This document shows positions 1 to 13,208 of a stretch of DNA of 64,000 nucleotides, piece after piece. Each line of letters opens with the position of its first letter. Positions within the stretch are counted from its first letter, which is position 1. A program made the position numbers and the translations under genes. The notes under the pieces were generated by a model. The model searched no databases. It was given only the letters and a program-made list of their open reading frames with translations, and was not told where the DNA came from. Source of the stretch: Eretmocerus hayati (taxonomy: Eukaryota; Arthropoda; Insecta; Hymenoptera; Aphelinidae). The stretch is taken from contig CM056742.1 in NCBI GenBank assembly GCA_029851415.1, positions 14,611,736 through 14,675,735 of the forward strand, read 5' to 3'.

Positions 1-141
1 ATGGTGAATGTGGATAATAACTATAAGTGTACAAGTTTCATTGATGATTCATTCAAGCTCTTATTCAATTTTTAAATCTTCATTTTTGAAAATGCGGCAA
101 TATTGTTATTGACTAAATTATACTCTAGAACTCGCCACTTA

Positions 142-471
142 CAAGGGGGACCCACGAAGTGCGGGTCACCAAAGCTCACCAGAGTTTTTTCACAGTCTTG
201 TACCACCTAGAATATGAAGAATCCAGAGTAACTCCGTCGAATGGGCCCTCTGTCCGAAGTTACAGCCTATGGCTTTAGCATTGCCCATATAGGCCCATGT
301 TAAAAAGTGATGTATATAGATATACTGACAATGCTAGCATTTTTACTCATAGCTTTGAACAGGGAGCCCATCTGACGGAGTTACTCTGGATTCTTCATAT
401 TCTAGGTGTTACGAGACTGTGAAAAAGTTTGGTGAGATTTGGTGAACCGCGCACTTCGTGGGTCCCCCTTG
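142..471. mobile_element. Fold-back MITE, family A copy 1
   Basis: The ends are inverted copies: CAAGGGGGACCCACGAAGTG at the left and its complement at the right. The arms match through most of their length, including the segment containing GTTACTCTGGATTCTTCAT on the right and its complement on the left. There is no coding potential. The flanks read TTA on the left and CTA on the right, so a 3-bp TWA target site is possible but not exact. The centre (ATATAGGCCCAT region) resembles the centre of the element at 55813-56138, which defines a family with CAAGG termini. The superfamily is not certain. Confidence 0.75.
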
Positions 472-509
472 CTAGTCTAAGTTATAAGAGTGTGGTGAAA
501 AAATGAGAA

Positions 510-665
510 CAAATAGACCGCTGGTACCTCCTAACTTATAAAATGAGCACATTGTAACTTGCACTTTTATCCGCGATTCTCTTGTGATTTGGGCTAAACA
601 AAGAGAAAAGACATTCAAGTTAGATGATAACAAGTGTGCGACAACTCGCCGTTTACCCCAAATTG
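510..665. repeat. Dispersed repeat with GATTTGGGCTAA core, copy 1
   Basis: The segment around 560-650 contains GATTCTCTTGTGATTTGGGC and then ATGATAACAAGTG. The same string with small changes occurs at about 50100-50180, and a third related copy is at about 49930-50040. Open reading frames across it appear only because of the repeat and are not supported as genes. At 50.1 kb the repeat is internal to a small TTAA-flanked element, so this may be a decayed relative of that element. Confidence 0.5.
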
Positions 666-1608
666 AAGGAAATTCGAGGAAAGTGGGACAAAATTCAGCT
701 TGCACGGCTATCGCATGCCCTAAATCTAAGGTATTTCTGTAGGTTTTCACTTTTTTGGACGGTTTATTCTGAGAATTCGTCGTCAGGCACATTTTTTTCG
801 TGTTTCGAGATATCGAAAAAAAATTATTTTCTCACGTCACGATTGAGAAACTTTTTTGTAAAAATCTACTTTTGCTAGATTTTTTAGTCAGTTCCGTGCC
901 ATACTAGTGCGACCCTTGAACAAGAGGCTACAGAAGTAGACAGTTCTTCTTCAGATTATTTGGTGGCCAAATAAAAATCTCAAAACATCAAGATCGTAGC
1001 TCAAACCGTTTGGTCGTGAGATCAATTTTAGTGGCAAATATTAGGTTCCGTGTCACGCTCAAAATGTCAGGTTCCGGTTCATACCACCGCGTTATCATGT
1101 TATCCTCATGGTGCCGATGAGTGGAAATTTTTATATCCATCCGCGTTAATCATCCGCATCCCATATGTTTCAAGAAGTTGAAAAATAATTCTTCGGTAAT
1201 GAGATTGGGCTCGGTACACTTTCGATCATCAAATGTCAGGATTTCCACGAAACTACTTTTGTACATGACACACGTTCACAGGGAAACGCCCTTTTCTATT
1301 CAGAGAGTTTTCGATTTTCGATAGGTACTAGTGATTTGACCCACTCCACTAACCGAGCATACGTGACGTTATTAGGATCAAATTGACTCAAGTAAGGAAT
1401 TTAATAACTCTGGAACTGCACCTAACATTTTCCCTCAAAAATTATGTGAAAGTATGATACACCACAGCGTCTTTCATAGTTGCATAAGAAATTCTTAGAA
1501 ATTATTTCATAAGCAACATTTTTTCTATCAAAATTCACAACTTTTCGCATCGAAATGATCACATACAGAATTTTATCTGATTATAGCGTATGTTCATATA
1601 TGGCTTAC
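665..1608. other. No recognisable feature
   Basis: AT-rich sequence with short chance reading frames only. I see no splice-bounded exon, RNA gene or repeat end. Confidence 0.5.
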
Positions 1609-2020
1609 ACTTAATGGTAGTTGATTCTTTCCGAATAGGGGAACCAGGTCTTCACAGTTTCGTCGCTTTCATGCGAGTCAGACCATTTACGTAAACTTGC
1701 GTAGTACTCGGACCACCTTCTCGCATTATCTTCTTTTTCATAAACGAATTTGTCACATCTTCCTGCTATGGTGCTGTTGTGATTTTAGTCATAGCTTTGG
1801 ATCATATGAAAAGAAGAGAGAAGTCTGAGATGTAGTAAGAAGAGACGATATTTTGAGGTTAGAACTCCACAAGTATGATCGGCGCTCCAAAGCTCGGACC
1901 TCTCTGTCTCTCTCTTTTTCATATGTTTGAAGAATGGGCGGAGCACTGAAATCGCACTACAGTGACAAAACACTAAAGGCGTAGTTCTCCGATTCGGAAA
2001 GAATTAACTAACCGCCAAGT
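1609..2020. mobile_element. Degenerate fold-back element
   Basis: Imperfect inverted arms pair 1611-1700 with 1930-2020. Both carry ATTCTTTCCGAAT followed by a related GG.GAAC stretch, in opposite orientation. A second inner pair lies at about 1800-1845 and 1880-1925 (CATATGAAAAGAAGAGAG and its complement). There is no coding content. The ends and target duplication are too eroded to place exactly. Confidence 0.55.
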
Positions 2021-4579
2021 ATACGTCCAAGAGTGACCGAAAGACTAATACCGGCAAGGGTGACCGTCTCACCTGCACCAGCCACCGCTAGTTGGGTGTA
2101 ACTATATACGCAGTCTAATTGTGACCACGTGACAATTTCGACATTGGTGAAAATGTTGGAAAATTTCTTGGGGTCATTTTGACCCGATGTGGCAACTAAG
2201 CGTTGATCATTACACTACGTAAGTCAGAGTGTTCGTCTTGAGTAGGAATGGCATCAAAAAATGGTCGCATTTGAATCCAGGGAATATCGATTGCATATTA
2301 ATCGATCTCCTACCAATATGTATCAGTTCTTTGAGATTATCCGAAGGATTTCACATGATTTTGTAAGTGGATGAATAGTCCCAGAGACAAAAATATGGCT
2401 CTATCTATGTATAGAAAACCAAGAATAAAATATTGAATAATTATGGTCAGTTTATTAGATTTTGGAGGAATTTTTGGTAGAATTCTTCACCATGCTTTTA
2501 TCAGCTTATTTTTAGCAACGACGTTTCCACTTTCAACAATTTTCTCAATTTTGTCCCATTTTTAATCTCCTATGCCAAAATTATTCCCAGACTCGTATAA
2601 AATGATGAGTCCAGAATAGGTATGAGATAACAACCTCCACAAAATTTTTCCTTCTTCAAACTAACCTTCAAAAATCATAATATCTTGCCCAAATGTAGCG
2701 CACACTCTCATAGCTAAAAATTTAAATTCATAACGATTAAAGAAGTTTCGCTTAGCAAAAATCCCAAAGACCCAAGATTCGCGAATCCGATTCACTCTTC
2801 GCATACCTATCGCTCAACAACCAGTATATGGTACCCTCTAGACTCTATCCGTGAGCCGAAATATAATTTCGCATAAATTATAATACTTTACTATTCGTCG
2901 TTGGCATCATAAGGCGCGGGGGTCTGATATGGTCAAACGTCGCTGTCCCGAATACTCAACGCTCTAAATGTATAATACCTATACTATTTTTTTTTCCTCT
3001 TTCTCTCTAAGGCCCAGCCGTTATTTGGGTGTCTTATATCGTCTTGTCTGGACATGTCTGGTCGATTCTAACAAGTATTGTATAGCCGAAAATGAGATTT
3101 TGCTAGTCTGGGACTTCCAGACAGTCAATGACCCTGGCCCCTTCTCTATTATATATTCTACCATTCGCCTATGTAATGTACCGCACTATACACAGACATA
3201 TAGACAAGAATTGGCCCGTTTGCAAAGATTGTTGCGTCATGTGTGCCAAACGAATTAGACTCGCAAAAATTGCTTAGACGAAAGAGACGAAGACGTATAT
3301 GACCATAAAAATTCCTGTTCTGTGTATGGAGTTAGCTTGGATGTGCTTGTACTGTTTTTTTTTGTTTTTTTTTTTACCTGAATATAAGATAACAAATTAT
3401 TTTGCAGGTTATCTGGGTGTACGAGTTTTTGCGCTTTAAAGTGTATTTATGATCTAGCTGTACATACAATTCGAGAAAAAGTTTAGGAGAATGAGATAAT
3501 AAGAAATTTGGATGTTGGTAAAGTGCCATTGGCTCGAACATTGGATGGATGATACTTTTTAGGTTGCATTGAATAATCATGATTTTGGCTATTTAGGAAC
3601 AGTTTCGTATTTTTTTAGCATAGGTATATCTAAAGATAGAATATTGATGATATTCAAATAGGTGGCACGGTATGTTTGCGTGAATTCTTTTTCAGTATAT
3701 CTGTTGAGATAGACTCATATATTAGTCTGTCGTGAATAGTATAGGTAAAATTTACAAATGTGTGTTACATTGTATATTTTAATGACACCTTGCAAGGTGA
3801 TGATAAATTCAAAGATAACGGACTCCCATCAAATGTATCAATGAAACACACACACACATACAGAGTGACAGACAAAAATCAATATGCTGTGTATAAACAC
3901 ATACAGAAGCTGGAATTTGCGTGAAGATCGGGTCATATAATTTGCGAATAGATTCGTCACTACACAATATCTATATACCTATAGATTATATTGAATGGGT
4001 TAGAAGTACGATTTTGCAGTATATGGGCTGCCCGCATGCGATGTCGCATGAATAATCGAACGAATTACCTATAATCGTATGCACTGACTATTGAAGGTAA
4101 TAGTCGTGGTGACCACTGAAGCTCAGTACCGCACTTTACCATTCCGTATGCACGCAGGTCTGTCCGTATATACGCATGCATATTGACAACGAGCGAATGC
4201 AGCGTGAATCTATTAAGGCTAGGATATTGATTCTGGTCTAGACTGATGGTTGGCTTACATATATACATGGATTTTGGTGGTATTGCATGTTGAGAGGCTT
4301 GGTTCTAAATGGGAATTGAAAATTGATGGGGCGTCAATGATGATAGAGTGCCGAGCGAGCTATATCAATATCGAATGATATTTCAAGTATGATACATTTT
4401 GCTGCGAGGAACAAACAACAACAGGGTCTAACATTTCGCATTATTTTTCAAGTTCTTGCAGAAGTTCTTGAAAGTAACTCGTCAAACTTCATCAAAAAAT
4501 TATGAGCTACGACAAGATATTCGAGATTCGGATGAACACTGGCACTTCTATAAATATATTTTTTTTTTCTTATTTTACC
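2021..4579. other. Non-coding, AT-rich stretch
   Basis: No gene is supported. It holds a poly-T tract at about 3354-3374, a short CA run near 3848-3857, and AT-rich sequence. The reading frame at 2968-3258 has no domain, splice border or codon pattern to support it. Confidence 0.5.
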
Positions 4580-5517
4580 ACGTACACGGTGCTCTTCTGA
4601 TACACGTTTATATTCGGTCGACAGACAGCATGTGGGATTCTTGTAGGATATGTCTTTGGGCACTTAAAGGATCATTTTCTGACAGAAATGAAAATCGCAT
4701 TCTGGGCCGATTTTTGAAGAGGTCGAAAAGATTTGATTTTTGGACGTTCTCCGATCTTCATTGCTCCAAAACTCGGAAGGAACATATTTTATCGAAAAAT
4801 GTGTGGAGTAACTTCTTGTGGATCTTGAAAAATTGCACATATAAAGTCCTCATAAATTTTCCCGTAGCAACGCATTCTATTCGTGATATTTGAGAATTTC
4901 CCCCAAAACTCATATTTTTCCTTAAATTATTCTCGGTTTTGCCTCCGTAACTCCAATAGAACATATTTTATCGAAAAATGTGTGGAATAACTAATTGCTC
5001 AATCTTGCAAATCAATGAATCTATTATTATATCTCAATGTTACTGTTGACTTTTTTAGCATGCATTGATTGAAAAATTTGGATATGGAGTGAAAATTTGT
5101 AGATATCACGTGCAGATCGCGTTCCACGGGGGGAATATTTCCATATTTTTTCACATTTTTCAATAACTCACAACAAGTTGTTCTATACATTCTTCAATAA
5201 AATATGTTCTATCGATGTTACGAAGGTACCCGAGAATAATTTACGGAAAAATATGAGTTTTGGGGGAAAATTCTCAAATTTCACGAACAGGATGCGTTGT
5301 ACGGGAAAATTTATGGAGATCTTTTTTGTGCAGTTGAAAAGATCTACAAAAGTTACCCCACACATTTTTCGATAAAATGTGTTTCTTCCGATTTTTGGAG
5401 CAATGAAGATCGAAGAAAGGGCTCAGGATGTGATTTTGATTTTTGTCAGAAAATGATCCTCTAAGTGCCCAAAAGAATCCCAGGTGCGGTATGTCGTATC
5501 AGAACAGCACCGTACGT
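4580..5517. mobile_element. Fold-back element, about 0.94 kb
   Basis: The left end ACGTACACGGTGCTCTTCTG pairs with the right end, whose complement reads ACGTACGGTGCTGTTCTGAT. Inside, GGATCATTTTCTGACAGAAA near 4670 pairs with its complement near 5445, and the pairing continues to about 4990 and 5170. A segment with AACATATTTTATCGAAAAAT is also directly repeated at about 4782 and 4960. A 145-residue frame at 4456-4893 spans the arm boundary and is an accident of the repeat. No clear target-site duplication was found. Confidence 0.75.
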
Positions 5518-6390
5518 AGTTGATAGAAAAACGATAACCAAATTTGTGAAGCAACATTTCATCTGATCATACCCAAGCCTTGAATCTTTTCACTGCAGAA
5601 ACCAGGACGAAATGTTTGAAATATTCATTCAATTTTATTCAGCTTTCTCTAGTTTCCTAATTGCTCACATTAATTTGTTGGGAAATAGCAGTTGCAGAGT
5701 CTGATTTTTCCATTCTCATGACAATATTAGCCCTTGTAGGAAAAAATCAAATGTTGCTTTCTTGCATCATAACAGAATGACTCTATTTTTTCCCATTCTA
5801 TTGAGTGTACCCCCTCTAACCCGAACCAGGAAATTGGAATTGAGTTTTCGGCACTCAGGTAGTCAAATACCAAGTTATGAGCAAAACAAAAATCAAATTC
5901 ACGCTTATGGCTCGGGTAGAGCAAATTTCATTCTGTCATCAAAATCCAATGATTCAATAAATCTTAAAGGCCATGATTATCAAACTTTGAACTCAGCTGA
6001 TGACCTAACTGACTGGTTTCTTTGAAATTTTAAGTTGACCGAAAAAGTAGAGCCCAAAAAATTTTCATAAATTATTTTCAAGATCAAAAATCGAACTCAT
6101 CCTATTCACTGTACCGTCCGAAATAAAGTCACTTTTGATTTCCAATAGTTTGTAATTTTTCTTTGTGGGGACATTAAAATAATCTTAAGAAATTCTAAAA
6201 AGTGTCTTTCAAAAAACTCGTTGAGATATCTATGAGAGATGAACATTATTTGCAAGAGCAAAAGGAAAATCAAAATTGTGGAATGTTCAAAATTCAGTTG
6301 ATTGGTTTCCGTTATCGTTCAAGAGAATATGATACAATCTCTTAAAATATTCCCTCACATTTTAATCCATTGGTTTTTCCTTCTATAAAT
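5518..6390. other. No recognisable feature
   Basis: AT-rich DNA. Two overlapping short frames on opposite strands at 5727-6025 have no supporting feature. Confidence 0.45.
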
Positions 6391-8186
6391 GGGCGGCTCC
6401 GGATCAGAACGGTATAAGTCCATTTTGTTGAAAATTGAGTTTTTGACGGGAAACGATAGAAAATATATGTGAAAACATGTATGCACAACTCCGGAAGTGG
6501 AAATGCATTTTGAGGCATCACAAGCGACACGACCGTTTTTGTCCCGAAAAAAGTTTCGACTTTTTTTCCGGATCAGAACGGTATAAGTCCATGTTCTCGC
6601 TCAATAATATCGCCTTTGGGTCATCCACGTTTAGCTGTCGTGCTTTTACAAGTAGTTAGAGTCGGTAGCTACTCTCAGAAACTACAAGTTAGGTTCGCTA
6701 TGTTGTCCAAATGATTGCATCGAATGGTTTCGAAAGAGGTGGGCCGACGTCCGATCACTTCCTTTTGACGCATTTGGACACAGGCAAGCACTTACGAAAA
6801 TGAACAACCTCGGGTCAGTACTCCCATGGGCCTGGGATCTTTCTCTAGAAGCCCTGAAGTCTCATTTTCTTATCTCTTATCGTCATTGAAAGAGCCGAAT
6901 TTCTTAGTGATGGTTCCAAAAGCGTAGTTATAAGAGCGATCGGCACTGAGCTTGCAAAAAAATTTGATTTTGCTCCATGTTTTCAGGCATCTTCTCTAGA
7001 GAAAAATCTACTACGTCCATGATACGCCGAACTCAACTAAGCTATGCACTTCCTCCTTAGGAACAATGCCAATGGTAGAGAAAGACTATAGCTTTATTAC
7101 AGAATTTCGGTTACAATTTCACTATGAATGGTTGTGATCTATCAACTGGGGTTCTTTTCATTAACAGTCATCCGGCCTTCGGTTCGATTTCTCCGCCACT
7201 CGGTACAAGTGAACCTCATTTGGGCAATCTCGTAGATGAAGATAGCCTTCCTGCTCGCCTTCCACAATTGAGATATCTGCAACTAATCTTAACCTCATTC
7301 TACGGTTGATCAACAGTTCTGTTTGTTGAGTGGGGATCAGTCCCAATTCATCGTTTGGATTCTCTGGTCGATTAAAGTCTCTGCATTGCGATTTTTCCTA
7401 TACACCCTTAAATTGCCTCTGAATGCATGACGTAAAGCTGCGTGCTATGTGATCCCCAAAAACTATACTTCGCACCGGGCCGCTTGAGTAAACTCTTCTT
7501 GACTGGATTTCCAAATAGACGCTTGTTGACCTCAATGTTGGAAATATATCCTTAGTCACGATATCCTGAATGAAATCTCTTTGCAAATAACAGTCTCGAC
7601 TGTCAATGAGATTTTATAAAAGTCATCCTAAATTAGAGAGGAATTTTGTTTACTGCGAGAAAAAGTCGAGGACAGTCATTAAAAATCCAAAGAATTCTCA
7701 ATTTATACCCTTCTGATCTGGAAAATTTTTCCACCTTTTTTCTAGCTCAAATCGGCATAAGTCCGTGGTTTTTTTTAACGTTTTTTGATCTCAAAGGTGG
7801 AAACTCATAGTTTCTCGACATTTTCCTACTTCAAACGGTGAAAATTCATCATATTAAGTACTTCTCCCTATCTAAAATACTAAATGTGGATTTTTTTCAG
7901 AAATGGTGGACTTATACCGTTCTGATCCGGAAAAAAAGTCGAGAAATTTTCCGGATCAGAACGGTATAAGTCCATTTTTTGTTGCAAAATAAGATGTAAA
8001 AAGTGTAAACAATTGAAAATCAATACGTCCCACGCGAAAAATGACACGAAAACACACTCACTACACGGTAGAATAAGAATATTTACTTCAGATGATGACT
8101 CGAATTTTCCATATCACAAAAACTTTGAGGCGCATTTTCCAGAAATGGAAAAAATGGACTTATACCGTTCTGATCCGGAGCCGCCC
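6391..8186. mobile_element. Non-autonomous DNA element with repeated subterminal 23-bp motif
   Basis: The termini are inverted copies beginning GGGCGGCTCCGGATCAGAAC. The 4 bases before the left end and the 4 after the right end are both AAAT, a likely 4-bp target-site duplication. A 23-bp word containing CCGGATCAGAACGGTATAAG occurs at 6399-6421 (+), 6568-6590 (+), 7908-7930 (-), 7951-7973 (+) and 8156-8178 (-). Degenerate versions lie near 7708-7770. The core (6660-7660) has no recognisable transposase. The symmetric placement of the motif suggests transposase-binding sites. The superfamily is not assigned. Confidence 0.8.
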
Positions 8187-9589
8187 AAATGTGATCCAAG
8201 AACACAAAAAGTAGTTGTGATGACGGAAGCAATTAAAAATAGTCAATAGATTAAACGATGAGAAACCGTTAAAAAAATCTCCAGTGTATTTTCCTATTCA
8301 TACTTTGCAACATCCAAAACCGCACAGAGTGCAAAATTGCAAACAAGTTCTCTTACTTTGGAACTGCGAGCAAATGTGTGTGAAGGATCGAGGTCGTTGC
8401 ACTATCCGCTCACTCTATACACACGTGGTACATAATCTGTTTCTCGTCCACCAGAGCAGAGAGCACAAATTCGTACATTCGTTAAAACTAGTGAGTCAGC
8501 TTTGCTCATTCATTTTCATTCTGTATACAAGAGATTAACCCTACCCATTATTAGACTTAGCCAGAAAAATCATTTTGTATTAGTCAAAGACACAAGGAAA
8601 CGTGTGATTTTTTTGCACGTATGTATACCTCACAGCAGGATCGTGCTAATCTTCGGATCGAGATTAATGATAACATACTCACTTTGAGTTTGAGTAAAAG
8701 AGGCAGATGAGAAAATCTTGGAGGAAGATAGTGTAATGTGAGAGAGAGCTGAGATGATCGAAGATTCGCCATCAGGAGTGATTACCGTTAAGATTATTGA
8801 GTGATAGCGATGCAGTCAATGTACACTCTATACTTATATCATAATATATTTTGAGAGAGGCTGACTTTCTCTTCGGGTAAAATTAGGATCCTGGTGCAAC
8901 CACATGTGTGTAAAAGTTTATTCGGATTATAAGGATTCGGTTCAATCAACGCGAAATTTGTGAGCAGTTCACTTTGGTGACTTCAATAGGATTTTCGAGG
9001 CAGTCATTTTTGGAGACTCAATTTCAGTCTTCGGATATTTTTTGGAGACTTTTTTGGCCTGATCCAAAAAATTACTTTCTGATATAAATGATATCTACAG
9101 ATGAGTATCGGTTATGTTTCGATGTTGATATTACAAGTATGGGTAAAAATAGACAAACTCGGGATTCAAAGAAATATGATTAGAAATACAAGTTTTCCAT
9201 TTTTTTTCCGTGACAAAGCAATATTCCTAACCGTATTTCGATGTGGTTTCCTCATCTTAGTTTGTTCTATACCTCGAATACCAAATCATCCTTGAATTAA
9301 TGGCCTATTCATCTTTGCTGAAAGGATCCAAGACGAAAATAGAACTTTTCAAAAGTTCAAAGAAGTGATAGAATAAATGTACCAAAGATGATGATTCTCT
9401 TACGTCTCCTTCATTTGCCGCTGATTCTCATATTTGCATTACTTGATATTGTATGACGGTGAAAAGTACTTCTTCAATTCCATTTGATTATGGTTTTCTA
9501 GAAGAACATTCGAAATTTAGAGATGAATGTTGCAATATGTATAAGTTATTCCTCGTATTTTCCTCATGTTCGTTTGATCTCCTCATGTA
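8187..9589. other. Non-coding stretch
   Basis: I see no supported gene. Short frames on both strands (8284-8538, 8584-8772, 9101-9295) lack domains or splice borders. Confidence 0.45.
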
Positions 9590-10407
9590 CAGTACCGTGC
9601 AAAAATCATAGAGGTATTACAATGGCAAAAATTCCTGAACGGTGGTATGAAATCCTCTCTTGCAAAAACGTCGATTACTCGAGCCCAGATCAACGTAGAG
9701 GAATTTTGAAAGAAGTATCTTAAAGATGAGAAAAAATGCTAACTTTTTGAGGTTTTTGATTTTTCTCGCAGCCTTTTTTGGTACCTCAAATAGCTGATGT
9801 AATTTCAAGGATTTCGAAAAAAAATCATTTTTACTATATGGTCCGTAGTTTGGATGCGGATAAAAATAGAACAATTTTGCAAGAAGCATCTTAAAGAGCG
9901 AGAAAAATGCCATTTGCAATGTTTTTTTGATTATTTTTTACGTCGAGCGAATAAGAGTGTGAGAGCTCTCAAAGTAGCCAAAACCGTAGTTTTTTGCCAT
10001 TTTCTGCTGTCTTCACCCTTATTTCATTGAAAATCCGAGAATCTGGTTACTTTGAGAACTCTCACAGTCTTATTCGCTCGACGTAAGAAACAATCTAAAA
10101 ATCATTGCAAATGGCATTTGTCCCGCTCTTCGAGATGCTTTTTGCAGATATTCCTATCTTTATTCGCGTCCGAATTATAGCCCATGTGGTAAAAACGGTT
10201 TTTTTCGAAATCCTAGAAATTACATCCGCTATTTGAGGTATCAAGAAAGGGCCGAGAGAAAAATAAAAAACCACACAAAGTTAGCATTTTTTCTCATCTT
10301 GGAGATGCTTCTTTGAAATTCCCTCTGCATCGATCTGGGTTCGAGCAATCGACGTTTTTGCAAGTAAGGTTTTCATACCACCGTTCAGGAATTTTTGCAC
10401 GGTACTG
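9590..10407. mobile_element. Tc1/mariner-type fold-back MITE, family B copy 1
   Basis: The element begins CAGTACCGTGCAAAAAT and ends with the inverted copy. TA lies directly outside each end (9588-9589 and 10408-10409), the duplication expected of IS630-Tc1-mariner elements. The arms are long: the word CCTGAACGGTGGTATGAAA and the AAAGATGAGAAAAAATGCTA region recur inverted, and pairing continues to the centre near 10000, where ACGTCGAGCGAATAAGAGTG meets its complement. No transposase is encoded. A shorter relative is at 24674-25272. Confidence 0.88.
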
Positions 10408-13208
10408 TATTTTGCCCGCAAACCGATATTTGTGACATCTTTACTTGGGTATATCATGAAAATCTGGAAGAATACCGAAGAATTTCATACGATACCAGAA
10501 AAATACTGCCACAACAATCAAGTCAATCAAGTCTCTATAAGTTTCAATTTTGTAGAATCTGTGTAGAAAACATGAAAATTTCAATTTCTTGCTTACGGCA
10601 TTTTATATCGATTTGCAAGTGTTGATGGCTTATTCAGAGTCAAGACATATTCGCGAGACAGCAAAGTGATGTCCAAAGTGAGCGGGCTATAATTCACGAA
10701 TTTGTCCCGTCTCGTACACCTCCAAGATGTATTTATTCCTTCTATTTTTCTTCGCAAAACATGAGCACTTGCAAAAAAGTCAGAGTCTACGCGATATTTT
10801 ATTCAATGTAGAACATGAGAAAGAAAAAATCAATACTGCTCGCATCGGTCCAGGCACATCAATACGCTATATAAAATCTAGTCATCGCGTTTTTGCCACC
10901 AATGTATCATATTTTTTCCAAGAACAAGTTTATACATCAATATACTATAACCCGACAACTTTTCACCGTGAACATAACTCGTAATGAGATGAACAATGAG
11001 CTGAGCCCTGACAAAAAGCGAATGGAAAATAAGAAAATCCTGATATCATTTCCTACAGAAGTAGAAAACAAGAACTCAAAGATAAGGAGCGAATCGGTAA
11101 GGGAAAATAACAAGACGAAGAATGGAATGAAAAAAGGAGTACAAAAAACAAAGGCACCATCAGCTTTTGTCGCAGAAAACCATTCAGCTTCCTGACTTCA
11201 AGCGATATAAATCTGCAGTTTGCATAAATCTGAAAATCACGTCCATCTCGCCCTTTTCTTCCACAAGGGATGATCCGGAATTCGGTGACAGTATAGCTTT
11301 ACTAGCAGTAAAACAGCTCCTTCACGCGGTAAAAGCGATTTCATTCGTATACTTCAGTAGAACAAACGGGTTAATCTCGTCGCACGTTTTTGGGAGGATG
11401 CTACCTTACTGTAGGGGATATAATACGGCTATACTCGTTACTCTTACCAAACGTTTCGCAGGTGTCTGTCCTTGCATTTTGCACTGGTGGCGTATAGCAT
11501 CGCTTTATGGGGCTTGTGAAATCCGTATATATTGTCGTGATTCTCTCTACCTCTCTGTATCTCTGTCTGTCTGCGATGCAAAGTACAGAGTTATGGTGTG
11601 CGCTGGTAGTGTGTACGTGACTATTGTCTTTTAGGGTTTTGTGATATTTTAGGGTGGATGGAAAGATTTGCGAGTTTTTTGATGATTTGTGAGGTTCTGG
11701 GGAACTATTGAAGTTGGATGTGGGCGATTTGATTTATTTGGATGGTGAGAGCAGGATTGGTTCGATGGATTTTTGATGGATTTTATGCTGTCATTGATGG
11801 GTTGAGAAAGATTCTAGAATTTCGGCATGGTGATGAGATTTTCCCATTTTTTTTTATTTTCATTCTCCAAGAACAATGATGATAAATACAGTTTTTGTGT
11901 CAAAACACTGTGAAAAATTATCTTTACTTCCCCAATGACCTCGTTATGTCATGTTCAATTAAAAATCACAACCGGTAGGTTCCAAAGTCCAGTCAAAATC
12001 CTCAGCGTGAAAATAGATTCCATGGCAAATGAGGCCCAACGTATGAGTATGGAATGAAAATTGACATCTGAATTTGATGAGGGATAGGGAAGAAGCATGT
12101 TTGCAACTCCGTAAGACTCAAAGGAAGGTAACATTTTTAGCATAGTGCGACTGGAACATCGGTTCCACCCGACTTGATTTGGAAAATTGGCATTTTGTCG
12201 TCCTGATACCAACAAGTGCAAGATGCACCTCGCTCATATGGCCGTTTTTGGGCACGGGGAATTTTTTCCCTCCGTTATTTATCGGCAAAATAGTACACTT
12301 CAACACGCTGTACGGAAAAGTCTCGTTTTTGCATTGATTTTTCACTTTCTCGCAAAGTTTGCCAAAAAATAGTATTTAATACACGGGTGCAAAACTTATT
12401 TTCCGCGTCCGAGTGATGGGTTTCCGTCTTGAGCCGTCCGCGAAGCTCGGAATCAACACGAAAAGGTCATTGCCTTGCCCCGAACAACCAGACCTCGCAT
12501 TCGGTGCATGATGTACAATTTTTATTCTTATCAATTCCAATAATTTTTCTCAACTTTTGCTGCTTCTAGGCTCAACTCAGAAGCAGCGAAAAAGTATTCC
12601 GGATCTAAAGACCGACACCAACGGTAGAATCAAGTTTTGAACAAACTATGCCGAATACTGTGGAAGAGTTACCAAACTACATAGGGGCAACATTTTCTTA
12701 CTTCTGCAGCATCGGGTCAAATTATTAAGAGATCTGCGGTAACTTTGAACGTCCACAAGGAATAGATCGATGCCAAATCTCACGAAAGTGACTATATCTT
12801 GTGAACCAGAAGTGCCGAAACGTGTAAAAAAAACTCACGCTTAGCAGGATTACAATATCAAAGCTACCTACCTCATATTTTAAGATCTATCTCGATCAAA
12901 TAACCCAAGAATCTGATTTTTCAATCATTTATCCCCCATGATTGACATTAAAATGTCGTTTTTGCAAAGGCGAGACATTTTTCACAGTCACAGGTTAATT
13001 ATGCGTCCCCATTATACCGTCTACTCGACCGTCTATGGTAAAATTTTGAGCGTAAATTTGTCCTTATCGTCGGTGTTCAACCTGGACAACTTCAGTATAG
13101 CCGTATTCAGAATACATCATGGAGCCCGATCTAGATTTGTTCCCTGTGTATGCGTAGGAAAAAAATGAGAATGGAAGAAGAGCCATAGAAATTGACAATC
13201 ACGCCATA
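10408..13208. other. No supported gene
   Basis: Contains two overlapping longer frames, 10893-11195 (100 codons, Lys/Asn-rich) and 11167-11634 (155 codons). Neither has a domain, a splice border or a conserved pattern that I recognise, so neither is called. The rest is AT-rich non-coding sequence. If the host gene at 14.5-26.6 kb has an exon here, I could not identify it. Confidence 0.4.

Noticed and set aside
4456..4893. 145-codon plus-strand reading frame
   Set aside because: It crosses the left end of a fold-back element. Its inner part is mirrored in the other arm and it has no protein motif.
7124..7586. Possible retroelement protease or coat fragment in the core of the 6391-8186 element
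   Set aside because: Two short minus-strand frames have no recognisable catalytic or zinc-knuckle motif; the resemblance was impressionistic.
11167..11634. 155-codon plus-strand reading frame
   Set aside because: No domain, no splice borders, and residue composition typical of translated non-coding DNA. It cannot be linked in phase to the exon at 14539.
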